The notes under the pieces were generated by a model. The model searched no databases and was not told the DNA's origin. It was given only the letters and a program-made list of their open reading frames with translations. From Mya arenaria (Eukaryota > Mollusca > Bivalvia > Myida > Myidae): 64,000 nucleotides of DNA. The stretch is from the NCBI RefSeq assembly GCF_026914265.1, contig NC_069136.1:38162318-38226317 (forward strand). The letters run 5' to 3'. Shown here piece after piece: positions 22,616 to 33,344 of this stretch (position 1 is the stretch's first letter; every line of letters begins with the position of its first letter). The translations under genes and the position numbers were made by a program.

Positions 22616-22910
22616 AAAGATGCACTTTTACTCCAAAATAAGACTTCCCACAAGTATTACAATTGTTTTGATGTACCAAAAAGGATGAATAAATGTCGAA
22701 AACAATGGTTCTTATGAAGGATACCGAGTTTATTAATTTCAAAGTAAGGTGAAGAAAACATTGAATTTCTACACGATGAGACTATAGTTGATCACAGTAA
22801 ATCTTTTAGCACTCACCAATCATTTAATATTTGTGCGTTTTCAGCTATTAATTACACGGTAACTATCTTGCTATCAGTAATTAATATTTTCCATAAATGC
22901 ATTATTTAGT
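22616..22910 (+). repeat. Dispersed repeat (about 290 bp), copy 1
   Basis: It matches 35417-35705 in the same orientation. Shared blocks are AAAGATGCAC, AAAAAGGATGAATAAATGTC, AACAATGGTTCTTATGA, CACCAATCATT and AATTAATATTTTCC. No ORF. It lies downstream of the THAP gene and supplies one candidate AATAAA. Confidence 0.75.
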
Positions 22911-23135
22911 AAGTAGTTAAAGGTGTACCACTCAAAATTTATGTCTGTTGTACATGTGTTTGTACTGCCATTAAATAAAAGTGTAACTTTAATTTAAACC
23001 TGCTAATCTAGTGGAATGCATTTGGGTTGTGATGTTTGGAATTCTTTTTCTCCCTGAATATTGTCAGTCCTACCGTAGGATAGCAAGGACTTATATTTGA
23101 TATTTTGTAACCATGTTTATAAGGGATAATTGATT

Positions 23136-23273
23136 GTATCAATGTAAGATCGCGATATATTTAACCGAGTGAGCGTAAAAAATATTTTTGCACGAGTGGC
23201 GTAACCACGAATGAAATACAAAGCTTAGGCGAATTATCACGAGGTGAAAAATATAGTGATCTTACACTGAAAA
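23136..23273. mobile_element. MITE, relative of the 7416-7506 element
   Basis: The ends ATCAATGTAAGATCGC and GTGATCTTACACTGAAA are imperfect inverses and resemble the GTTTCAGTGCAAGATCGC termini at 7416. An inner pair (CGAGTGAGCG / CACGAGGTGAAAA) also recalls that element. Confidence 0.65.
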
Positions 23274-23279
23274 ACACTT

Positions 23280-24690
23280 GGTTTTATGTATATTGTAGGT
23301 CTAAAGCCGTAGTTTTTCAAAAACGCACAACAAATTGTATGCGAACGTACCGTCATTTCAGAATAACGCCGTTGATATTTGTCCTTGTACGTGTTGGCGT
23401 TTGATTTTGAAGAAAGACTGGACTAAATTACAAAACAGTGAACAATATCAAATTGTAATTTTACTGTATGACACAGTGAAGGGTCACGTTATTTCACTGA
23501 TAAATCTCTACAAACCCTTAAGCATTTATAATGGTGGGATCATTAAAACCATTCTATATGCATGAGAAATAGGTAGCATTGCAACACTTACGTGTTGATG
23601 GTGAACAACGGTTGTCAGCCGTTAGTCCGTCTGAATTCACCCTGAATTTCTGTGAAATGCACAGACACGAATTGAATGAACTGATTGTTGACCATATAGA
23701 TAAAGAAGGAACTACTTACTAGTCAAATGAAAGTTGAATGAAGAGTTATTATTGAACATTTATACATACAAAGAGCGTTTAGTTGCAAGCAACAGCCAAA
23801 CAAGCTTACTACCTTTAAGGTCGATCATTTTAGTCCAAATGAATTTTCTCAAGAATTCTGTTCCTGTTGGTCAGATATATGGACGCCGAACAAAAAATAA
23901 TAATACAGCACATGGCGTTTTGTTACTCTTCCATGGGTGAAACATCTATGTATTAAGAATAACACGTGTTTAGTCAAACATGCAATACTCTGTAATACTG
24001 TGCATTGTTAAACGCGCTGCACTGACTCAGGAAAAAATCAACAACAATTTAACAAATAACAATCTCTATTGCATGTCGAACATTTAATCCATTCGGATAC
24101 AAGTCATCCGGCTGGTTTACAACGGCCGAAAAATCTTTTTCAACAGATGCTTCTTATTTACGCTCGGTTTTAGCTAAACGGTCCAAATATCAAAACTGAA
24201 TGACACCAAAATTGATTAACAAAATATCTATCTCTGTTTCAGTTTCACATGTGATGTAGTATCACAGTCAAACGTTTCAAATTTATATTAAATGTCCTGG
24301 CATCCAAATGCGTTCAATTCAAAAACGTGTATAAGGATAACATCGAGTGCAATACTATTATGTAAAAAATGAAGCAAATAGGGTTTTCATGCATGGCAAT
24401 TTCCTAGCCGATGTTCGATTTGCTTGAATGCTTGAAGCTGTAATGTATATACACTTTCCATTCTGTTAAGATAAGGTTATACTTATCACCTATGGCATGA
24501 TTTGTTTATAGTTTACAGTAAAAAGAAAATAATACGTACTAAAGCGATGTCTCTATGGGCTTGAAATACTATAGCAGCAAACTTTATAAATACAATTTAC
24601 TGATAACGTCAAGTGACACATACCAGTCGGAAAAATAAACGTTTATCGTATGTAAATGCAACTTTGATTTGCCTTATTTAATTTTACAGT
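23280..24690. other. No gene recognised
   Basis: AT-rich, with chance ORFs of 70-80 codons only. No domain, tRNA or clear repeat recognised. Confidence 0.45.
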
Positions 24691-25240
24691 GACCTTGTTC
24701 GTAACCCTTGGGACCCCAAAATACAATCCAATAGAAGTCTGGACACACTATGTCAACCCTATCTAAAGTTATTCAGTACCAAGCAGTTACCCATTTTAGT
24801 ATTAAACAGTACTCTTGACTTTAGGTGCCCAAAAGCAATCCCATGATAGGTGTCATAAACTCTTCCTACACACCAAGTTTGGTCACAATATCTAAACCCT
24901 AACGTAAGTTTTTCAGTACCAACCATTTTCTATTTAAGCAACAGTGATTTTGTCGTTGACCAGGACACTTCGGACCCCAAACACAATACCATCAAAGGTC
25001 TCTATAAACTCTTCCTATATACAAAATTGGGATGCAATATATGATCCACCCTTACTAGAGTTATTAAATACCACCAATTTTTCAATTTATAGTAACATTG
25101 ACCTCGACCGTAATCCTGGGGATCCCCAAACGGAATTCCCATGAAAGGTCTCCATAAACTTTTCCTATATACCAAGTGTGATCACTATATGTCAACCCTT
25201 ACTAAAATAAGTCAATACCATAGGTAAGTTCGACGCTACC
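24691..25240. repeat. Degenerate tandem repeat, about 150-bp unit, 3-4 copies
   Basis: AAACTCTTCCTACACACCAA, AAACTCTTCCTATATACAAA and AAACTTTTCCTATATACCAA occur about 150 bp apart (near 24859, 25006 and 25156). GACCTTG...GGACCCCAAA and TCAACCCTTACTAAA blocks lie between them. Copies are strongly diverged. An ORF at 24944-25144 is part of it. Confidence 0.8.
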
Positions 25241-25344
25241 CTCATGCCGGACCCCACGAACAACGACGCACTTCATTCGAATAACCAGGTTCCTGTTTGT
25301 GGAAACCTAGTTAAAAAATAAAAACGAAACAAAAATTAATAAAA

Positions 25345-25730
25345 AAAGTCAAGCAAGGGCCATAATTTGTATTATGGGGTTAATACGGAGTTATGCAACC
25401 TAATTGTAAGATAGTCGTCAACAGGTGTGTGAGGTTTTAGGTCGATTGAATAAAAGGTATAGCAGTTATTAATAAAAATCCCAACTTGCCCTAAAACTTT
25501 AACCTGACACAATGTGCCCTAAACCTTAATTTAAGTTCCTAAGTCAATTAGGGGCCGCAATAATTTTAATTTAGGATAATATGGAATAATGAAACCTCAA
25601 TGTGTGATAGTCCTGAACAACTGTGTGAATTGATCAAGAAATTGAATGAAGGGTATCGGAGTATGCAAAATTGCCCTTAAACTTACACCGGACGCCTACA
25701 CTCGACGCTAGAGTGAGGAGTTAAGCCTCC
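25345..25730. repeat. Diverged tandem duplication, about 190-bp unit
   Basis: AAGGGCCATAATTTGTATTA...AACAGGTGTGTGAGG at 25350-25440 is repeated as TAGGGGCCGCAATAATTTTA...AACTGTGTGAATTGA near 25540-25640. Each copy ends in a CCCTTAAACTT-like segment. The end (CGACGCTAGAGTGAGG...CCTCCTTATTTTTC) resembles a common animal repeat tail. Confidence 0.6.
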
Positions 25731-26122
25731 TTATTTTTCTAAAAGTCGAGATAAGTTGGTCAAAACTTGCCACGTTAACTTGAAACAAACATGCACAATG
25801 TTTAGGAAAGTAAGAAAATGAATCCACATTACAGCGAAAAAGTGTAGGGTCGGGATTTTTTTTAGGCCGGTCAGGTAAGTAGAAACAAACAATTTAAGGC
25901 CTTAGTTGTACACTGTGGGCTATTTTAAAAGTCATAGTAAAATATTACTGCATTGTAACTTTTTATTGTTCATCTAATAAATGAAGGGCAATATCAGTCT
26001 TATTAAAGAAGTTATGAATGTTCAATGACTGTTATATTGACCTTTGACTTAATAATAATTAAGGATAATCAAGTAGTCAAAGCTACTTAAGAGAGCACTG
26101 ACCTTGATCTACCAGGTGTCAT

Positions 26123-26240
26123 CAGGGGCGGCTCCAGGAACTGACGGATAAGAGGGCGTAACTTCCGAATGTTGACATAAAAAGTAACCTAGGACGATTT
26201 TAAGGGGGGGGGGGGGGAACATGCGCCCCTGAATCTGCTA
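26123..26240. mobile_element. Short hAT-like MITE
   Basis: It starts CAGGGGCGGCTCCAGGA and ends near GCGCCCCTGAATCTGCTA, a diverged inverse. The flanking 8-mers GGTGTCAT and GTTGTCAT match at seven of eight positions, as expected of an old hAT duplication. A run of G (about 15) lies near the right end. No ORF. Confidence 0.55.
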
Positions 26241-26249
26241 GTTGTCATA

Positions 26250-27505
26250 TGCTGATTTTGTACAAACTAGCACTTAAGTTACATGATCCTCAAACTAGCA
26301 CTGAAGAAACATAGATCTCAAACAAATACTATTTTGTTACTGTGCATTTTTTATAACACTGATGGATGTGACATTAACCAGTGACCATATAAAACGGCCA
26401 GCTAAAGCACACGAGGTCATATATCAATCACCAAGTAGTCATTGCCTTAGGCCAAAGCCTCTTATAGTCCTTGTGCAAAATAAACTTCAAACACCGTTTA
26501 CCATGACCCTCATCTTTTACGAAAAACCCTCTAAAACAATACTGGCCATGTTCTGGTCAAACGTAATCTACCATTAATGTTTCACGGTCTGAGGTCAACC
26601 AAAGTTATTTAAAAATTGAAATGTGCCTGTTTGCAAACATGTGCGTGTCTATGTATGCCCATTTTTAAGAATGGTGCCATAATACTTATGAAATAAATTT
26701 AAGGTTAATTTATTCATAACAAAAAGCCCTCAAGTAGTATTTTATATTAAAGATTCTCTCTGCATGCCAACCCAGGAGCAAACTGGTCCATGTCTGGTCC
26801 AATCATACTATCATCAGCCTGTTCAAGAGATGTTTAAGGATAATCCTAGATATTCATTCGCTTCTTCTAGAGAATGGACTTTGCAAATTGACATCTAGTA
26901 AAATTTCAATGAACATATTTGAGATGTGTTTAAATTTGTATACAATTAAATATGATTGAACAGATTCATTTAACAGTAGTTTGACACTCAAAAGCAATGG
27001 CATTAACCACATTTAACGCATAGAAAACGCATTCATTTAACTTTTTTACGCTGTCTGTATATAATTATCTAAAAATATGATATGATAAAGTGTTTTTACA
27101 GAAATGTTGATGCTACGGACCACAAGAGTTTTACTCTTTAACTGGGTAGAGGCGCAGAATGTATCCATCTGTAGGCCTACTGTAGGTGCCGGTCTGTAGA
27201 TGTTGTCATGGCTGCTGCTGAGATCATGAACTCAATAGCACGGTCATCTGTTGGTCTAAAGAGCGATGCACCTGCCACCACCGATATACGTGCCATCAAT
27301 AAGGCAGACTCTGGATAAATGGCAAGCAAAGTTCCCTGGCCAGCTCCTAATAACAATTGTTATTTATGGTATATGATTCATTGTTTATTAAATGAACAAG
27401 CGTATATCATGTTTGTGCCCACTCGTCATGTCAATTCTCTTTAAATCATTGTTTTTATTGCAATATTGTATTTGTGTATAAACATTTCTTTTAAGCGTGA
27501 CAGAA
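26250..27505. other. No gene recognised
   Basis: Only short ORFs without domain or splice support. Nothing structural seen apart from AT-rich sequence. Confidence 0.45.
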
Positions 27506-27510
27506 ACAAT

Positions 27511-27637
27511 TGTAGTAATGTGAAATAGACTATATGTTGATTTTACTTATGGTCTGTATTGTCTAAATGTATTCAGTTGTATTGCGATTCTTGTCGAGAA
27601 TAAATTTGTGTAAAGCTTATGAAATTAGGTTATTACA
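27511..27637 (+). repeat. 5' LTR
   Basis: Begins TGTAGTAATGTGAAATAGAC and ends GTTATTACA. It includes AATAAATTTGTG, a candidate poly(A) signal in the R region. The sequence after it (TTTGCCGACGAGAATAG) occupies the primer-binding-site position. Confidence 0.9.
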
Positions 27638-27660
27638 TTTGCCGACGAGAATAGTGAAAA

Positions 27661-28688
27661 ATGGCTGTGTACGGAAGAATAAAGGAATACAATGAAATTA
27701 CTGATACGGACAAGAAGAACGCGATTTAAATATCAGTGGTTGGGGCAAAAACAAGAGAACTTGTTCAGAAATCCTAAACCATCAGAAATAGAACAGAGAT
27801 TTAAGTTTTACAGTCGTGCTAGAAAGTGTTGAAACTGTATCAAACTATGTGGCAGAACTACGTAAATTGTCAGAGGATTGCGAATTTGGAGAGACACTCG
27901 AAGTGATGCTTCGTGGTCGACTCGTATGTGGCATTAATAAGGACAGAATGCAGGCAGAGATTACTGTCAGAAGTTGGATTATAAAAAAAGCTTGGACCTT
28001 GCAGCAAACAGTCGATAAATGGAACTACTGTGAATGAAATTGGTCAACAAAGGCACAAGCCGTGTTATAGGTGCACAGTTACAACTCATGGACCATATGA
28101 ATGTCCATATAAGGACTGTGTTTGCTGCAATTGTTCAAAAACAGGACATGTGCAAACACCTTGTAGAGCGGAAAAAAGCAAAAACAGCTTCCGTAAAAAA
28201 CAGTTTAAAAAGAAACCAGGAAAGCAGAACTTTGTGGAGGACGATGACGATGATGAAGTGTACACCATGTATAACATTGGTGAACAGACAAAGCCATATA
28301 AAGTTAATATGAACCATAACTCCACAACTGTTTCATTTGAGCTGGTCACTGGTGCTTCAGCAACGATAGTTAATCGGAAGACCTGGGAAAGGTTGAAAGA
28401 ATCTTCATCTCTTAAGAAAACTAAGGCAAAGTTGAACACATACTCTGGAGAGTATTTAACAAGCCTTGGGAAATGCAACGTCAACGTGAAATACGAGGAC
28501 AAGAACGTCGTATTGCCGATCACTGTGGTGAATAATGATGAGCCAAATCTCCTTGGAAGAAACTGGCTTGAAAAAAAGCTTGACTGGGGAGAAACATTAT
28601 CTGGGAAACAGATCATTGGGGCAACTGATGACAGTGATGTAAATGCGATATTGAACAAATACGGTAGCGTAGGATTAGGAAAAAACTA
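27661..28688 (+). pseudogene. Retrotransposon gag and protease remnant
   Basis: A gag start (ATGGCTGTGTACGG) lies 23 bp after the LTR. The reading frame soon breaks at TAA. Further gag sequence (VSNYVAELRKLSEDCEFGET) resumes at 27816. The ORF 28030-28689 holds two CCHC zinc knuckles, both C-x2-C-x4-H-x4-C (CYRCTVTTHGPYEC and the one ending GHVQTPC). It then has an aspartic protease core (FELVTGASATIV). The catalytic position reads VTGA instead of D(T/S)GA, so the nucleophilic Asp is lost. LLGRNWL, typical of the protease C-terminus, follows. Confidence 0.85.
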
Positions 28689-28859
28689 GCGTGAAGGCAA
28701 TAATCTACAGTTAAGTAAATGCCAAACCAAAGTACTTTTAAGCACGACCAGTACCGTATGCAATAACCTCTTAAGAATTTTCTGAATGCGCAGCGCCGAT
28801 TGTACCGATTGTCAAAGGTGATAAATCAATCAGGATATGCGGTGATAATAATGTAACAA

Positions 28860-29880
28860 TAAATCAGTTGGACAATTATCCAATTTCCCAAAATTACAAA
28901 TGTGTATGCCTCGCTAAATGGCGGATTTGTTTGTAAAATTGGACATGTCACAAGCGTACTTGCAAATATGTCACCACTAATACGCACAAAGGCTTATTTG
29001 TGTACAATCGAATGCTATATAGTCTTGTCCAGGATTTTTTTAAAGTACCATGGAAAATATGCTACTGGGACTGTCGCATGTTATTGTGAGAGTAACGGTG
29101 ACAGTTTAGTCACAGGATGTACACACAAAGAACATTTGCAAAATCTGGAATGTGTGTTAGAACGGTTACAGAGGCATGGTGTGCCTTCCCAGCAAACGAG
29201 GTTATCTAGCCTGAACGGGTAAAGGCTTTACAGGAAATCCCACAGCAACAAGAAACAGTTACAAAGTTATCTGGGAGTGATTAACCTTTATCATATGTTT
29301 CTTAAGAACATATTACAGATTGTGACGCTATTACATACGTTACTTGTGAAAGGGCAGCATGGTATTGGGGCGAGAACGAAAATCAGGCATTTCTGCAATC
29401 AAAGAAGCTCTTGGCCCATTTAGATTTGTTAGTTCGTTTTGACCCTGAAAAACAGCTACTATTGGCCTGTGACGCATCGCCGTATAGAGTTGCAGCGGAT
29501 TTGTCACACAATTTGGAAGACGGTTCTGAGAGGCCGATTGCGTATGCTTCTAGAATTATATCAGGTGCAGAGAAAAACTATTCAGTTCTTAAAAAGGAGG
29601 CATAAGAATTGGTATTTGGAGTTTAAAGGTTGCACCAATATTTGTATGGAAACAAATTTGTGTTTTTACACCATAAACCGCAACTGGGTTTACTAAAGGA
29701 AGACAAACAAATTCCGACATCGGCAGCCGCAAGAATACAGCGATTGGCATTGACATTGGCAGGTAACGAGTATGTTTTGCAATACAAGGCAGGACCAAGC
29801 ATTGGAAATGCTGATGGTCTAAGTCGATTACCGAGACATACAGAGGTTTCCGAACCGCCAATTCCAACGGAAATCGAGTA
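28860..29880 (+). pseudogene. Retrotransposon reverse transcriptase and RNase H remnant
   Basis: RT is heavily eroded. Only a palm-like stretch and LVTGCTHKEHLQNLECVLER (following where the catalytic Asp motif should be) remain readable. The 3' part is better kept: LLLACDASPY (RNase H catalytic Asp), IAYASRIISGAEKNYSVLKK, HQYLYG and NADGLSRLP, spread over two frames. Many stops separate them. Confidence 0.8.
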
Positions 29881-30060
29881 AACCATTGAACAACAGGTCA
29901 GGCTATGGACGCAACGATATCCGATTATGTCAGAAATTGCTGTGTTTCTGCAAAAAAAGATAGCCGGAAAATGTTAGCTGTTAGAAATGATTTGAGCATG
30001 CATGATTGATATATTCTTCGGGTAAATCGTGTAATTATATCTTCACGTGGACGTGAAACG

Positions 30061-31620
30061 ATGTTGGACAAATTTCACGAAGGACATCCAGGCGCAAACA
30101 GGGTGAAATCCTTAGCCAGAATGTATGTATGGTGGCTAGTCTAAAATAATAGATGTGTTATTTTATGTTTAAAATAGATAATAAAGGTTTATATTCATAA
30201 TTTACCGTGTAAGTGCAAAGATATTTTGCAGAAAACAAGCATTAAATGCATTAAAACACATGAATTTATCTTTCCAATAAAACGAAACTTGACTGACACA
30301 GACAACAATAAACCAAGCGTAAAAAACACGATCATCTCCGGCAAGCTTCGAGATAGACCTCGTAAATACAATCGTAACAGCTCGGTCATGGCCGAAGTGT
30401 TCCGATTATTGTATACCTGTGAACCGCAACCTTGCAGGTGACCTTCATTTATATATTGTTATGTTTCGACAGTATGAAATAAAGAAAAACGCATCAAACT
30501 CATAATAATTCGTTGGATATTTATGTGTACGGAGCTAATAAAAATAACATTATCTGGTAATAGTTCTTGTTTTTATGATATTTTATTGACGCAATATGCT
30601 TTAACTCGGAATCCCGATCTAATTAACTACCCACTTTTTGTACAAAACAATATGTACGTGAAGGATTTGCCATATCAAAATTCGTTAAAAAACATCCGTC
30701 AACGTACAATTATTTGGACTAGTATGGTGGCCTTTAATGCTCACTGAAATTGAAAACCATGTGAAACACTGTCAATTATGTCAAACAAACAGAAACATTC
30801 CCGCAGAAGCGAAATTGCATCCGTGGGAATGGCCGCAACGACCTTGGGGGAATTGCATGTCGACTATGCAGGTCCATTCATGGGGAAAATGTTTTTTTGT
30901 CATAATCGATGCGCATTTGAAGTGTAGCGCATTCGATACGAACAAATTTACTTCAGCAGTGACAATTGACCTATTACAAAGAACACACTAGTTCAGAATT
31001 TGACGAGTTCATGAAAAAGAATGACATAAAGCACATTCGAGCAATGGTCTGGGAGAGCGAGCTGTGGGATAATCAAAAAAGGTTTAGAGAAGCAAGGTCA
31101 TGGGACTTTTCGGCAAAGGTTGGTAAAGGTGTTACTCACATATCAACTCTTCTTGCGAAGAAAATTATGGTCAAGTTTAGATTTGGTGATGCCAAATTTC
31201 ACTGAAAACGTTCAAAATAAACAGGCAAATATGAAAATATATCACAATTTACATGTAAAAGACAGACAATTTCAAACTGGAGGAAATGTATTTGTGTGGG
31301 AAAGTGTTAAAAATCATTGACACAGGGGACAGTCATTAATCAAACAGGCTCTGTTTCATATGAAATTGAAGTAAATGATGGTCGTTTATTGAAAAAAACA
31401 CACGAAGATCATTTGAATAACCGACACATTCGAGAGTTTGCCAAAAGTGCAGGATCCGTCAACCATCGCCGATACTTCAAAAGCAGCGGCACAACCACAG
31501 CAACCACCAAATCAACAGCTAAAACAACAGCAGTACCAACGCGAGCGCAAACCGCCAATCTTTTACAAGAATTACGTGTGTTAAAAGGGCATACTTATCC
31601 CTTATCATCCATTTCTTTCA
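30061..31620 (+). pseudogene. Retrotransposon integrase remnant, split by an insertion
   Basis: FHEGHPGANRVKSLARMYVW and, after the inserted element, WWPLMLTEIENHVKHCQLCQ form the integrase HHCC zinc-finger region. A frame change then precedes core-like sequence (KCFFVIIDAH). The C-terminal part (TQGTVINQTGSVSYEIEVND) matches the GPY/F-chromodomain-preceding region of Gypsy integrases. The order is intact, the coding frame is not. Confidence 0.85.
30136..30722. mobile_element. 586-587-bp TIR element inside the integrase
   Basis: Direct repeats TATGGTGG (30128-30135 and 30723-30730; a ninth base, C, also matches) flank the insert. The ends are CTAGTCTAAAATAAT and, reverse-complemented, CTAGTCCAAATAATT. 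Removing the insert plus one repeat rejoins the integrase. It has no transposase. The 8-9-bp duplication fits hAT, P or Mutator groups. About 30340-30410 shares GGCAAGCTTCGAGATA and GTTCCGATT-type blocks, inverted, with 53355-53430. Confidence 0.75.
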
Positions 31621-32331
31621 TAAATTGATAGTAAATTAGTATATAACTATATATCAATATTTATATACTAGTACGAATATTACGAGAAGGAATGAACACT
31701 AGCAATATATAAAACGCATTCTTCACGTCGCGTGACGTCAACGTTATGATCAAAGTGCGCCGTCCATGTGTTTATTGGTGACTTTGATACAGTGTTATTT
31801 CTGTACTTATCAACGAAAATAAATAAAAATTTCTTGATTAGTGCAAATATATTTGTTGTTTTAAATCATGTAGATAATGTTTTCACAATTACCATAGCAG
31901 GCATATTTATAGATCGTATGCACGGACTTTCAGGACAGCCCTCGTATATGCTATTGTAATTCATAACCATGTATTCATGTGTATATGTTTATTATGTTAT
32001 GTGAATGATTGCTTGAAAAAATCAACATTTTTGTTTGTTTATCTACTAAAATTAACTTTGGAATGTTGGAACTCTATTTTTCACAAAAAAAACTAATCGA
32101 GGACAGTGGGTTATTGTTTCCATGTACATTTACAAAGTGTTTGACATTTTAATCAGTCATCAAGCACATTCACTTGATAACGTTCTGCTATTGGAGTATA
32201 ACTGCCAAACTTAGGATTCGACTTACAAATGTTATCATAGGCTATCAAAACAATACAGTTTTATTTCATGGAAGCTCAGTGAAACTTTATCAATGGATTC
32301 ATAAATGAACTCTTCAATTAGGGGGGAAGGA

Positions 32332-32445
32332 TGTTATAATGTGAAATAGACTCTATGGTTTGCATTGTCTATATGTATTCAGTTGTACTGTGATACTTGT
32401 CGAGAATAAATGTGTATAAAGTTTATGAAATCTGAAGTTATTACA
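32332..32445 (+). repeat. 3' LTR
   Basis: Begins TGTTATAATGTGAAATAGAC and ends GAAGTTATTACA. It is about 13 bp shorter than the 5' LTR and diverged from it by substitutions, which indicates an old insertion. Confidence 0.9.
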
Positions 32446-32569
32446 ACAATATGTTAGGTATGACACAAACTTAGAAATACAAAGCACTGTCTTACCAGTT
32501 GTCTTTTAATCTCGGTTCCGTTCTTCTACATTCCAGAAGCAGGCGTGTGTAGATAGACAGAATACTTTG

Positions 32570-33290
32570 GAGTGCTTTAGAACGTAACTCAAAATATGAT
32601 CACAAGTATAACGATAAATGTTTAGTGCTTTGTGTGTTTAGAACGTGTACCCATAGCAATGAACACACGTATAATGATATATGGTCATCCGTAAAACTAC
32701 AGTGCATTAAAACATGTTCCCCAGCTATGATCAACAGTATAAAGATATATGGTCAGTTGTCAAAATGCAGTGCTTTATAACGTGTCCCTAAACTATGAGC
32801 ACCAGTATAAAGATATATGGTCATTTGTTTATATACAGTATTTTAGAATGTGTCCATATTCTTTGAACACCACTATAGAGACATATGGTAATTTGTTAAT
32901 CTACATAATTTTAGAATGTGTCCCTAATCTATGAACACCAGTATAGAGATGTATGTTTTTTTATCTACAGTATTTTAGAATGTGTCCCTAATCTATAAAC
33001 ACCAGTTTAGAGGACATGATCAGTTGTATAACTACAGTGCTATAAAACATTTAAACCCTGCCTTTAGAGGTGTATGATCAATTGTCAAGCTACAATGCTT
33101 TAGAACCTGTCCTCATGCTTTGAACACCAGCATAGAGATGTATGGTTAACTGTTAAACTACAGTGCTTCAGAACGTGTCCCTTAACTACGAAAACCAGTA
33201 TAGAGATATATATTTTCCTGTCAATCTACAGTGCTTTAGAACGTGTCGAAATACTATAGACACAAGTATAGAGATACATGGTCAAGGTCA
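32570..33290. repeat. Degenerate tandem repeat, about 66-bp unit, about 11 copies
   Basis: TTTAGAATGTGTCCCTAATC, then GAACACCAGTATAGAGATRT, then GGTCAYTTGTTAATCTACAG recur. AGAATGTGTCC occurs near 32845, 32913 and 32977, spacing 64-68 bp. Divergence is high at both ends. Short ORFs inside reflect the repeat and not a protein. Confidence 0.85.
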
Positions 33291-33344
33291 TCATGAAGGA
33301 CTGAATCATACATGGTGGATTTGGCGTTCGCAGAAAGACGGGAC

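Larger units (their letters stand above)
27511..32445 (+). mobile_element. Gypsy-like LTR retrotransposon, decayed, with short LTRs
   Basis: LTRs of 127 bp (27511-27637) and 114 bp (32332-32445) begin TGT and end ATTACA and share GTGAAATAGAC, GTATTCAGTTGTA and TTGTCGAGAATAAA. Perfect 5-bp target duplications (ACAAT at 27506-27510 and 32446-32450) flank the element. A purine tract (AGGGGGGAAGGA) directly precedes the 3' LTR. Inside, in order, are gag remnants with two zinc knuckles, aspartic protease, reverse transcriptase remnants, RNase H and integrase. The gag-PR-RT-RH-INT order and an RNase H ending in NADGLSRLP-type sequence mark the Gypsy (Metaviridae) group. Stops and frameshifts throughout make it non-autonomous. 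A 586-bp TIR element splits the integrase. Confidence 0.92.
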
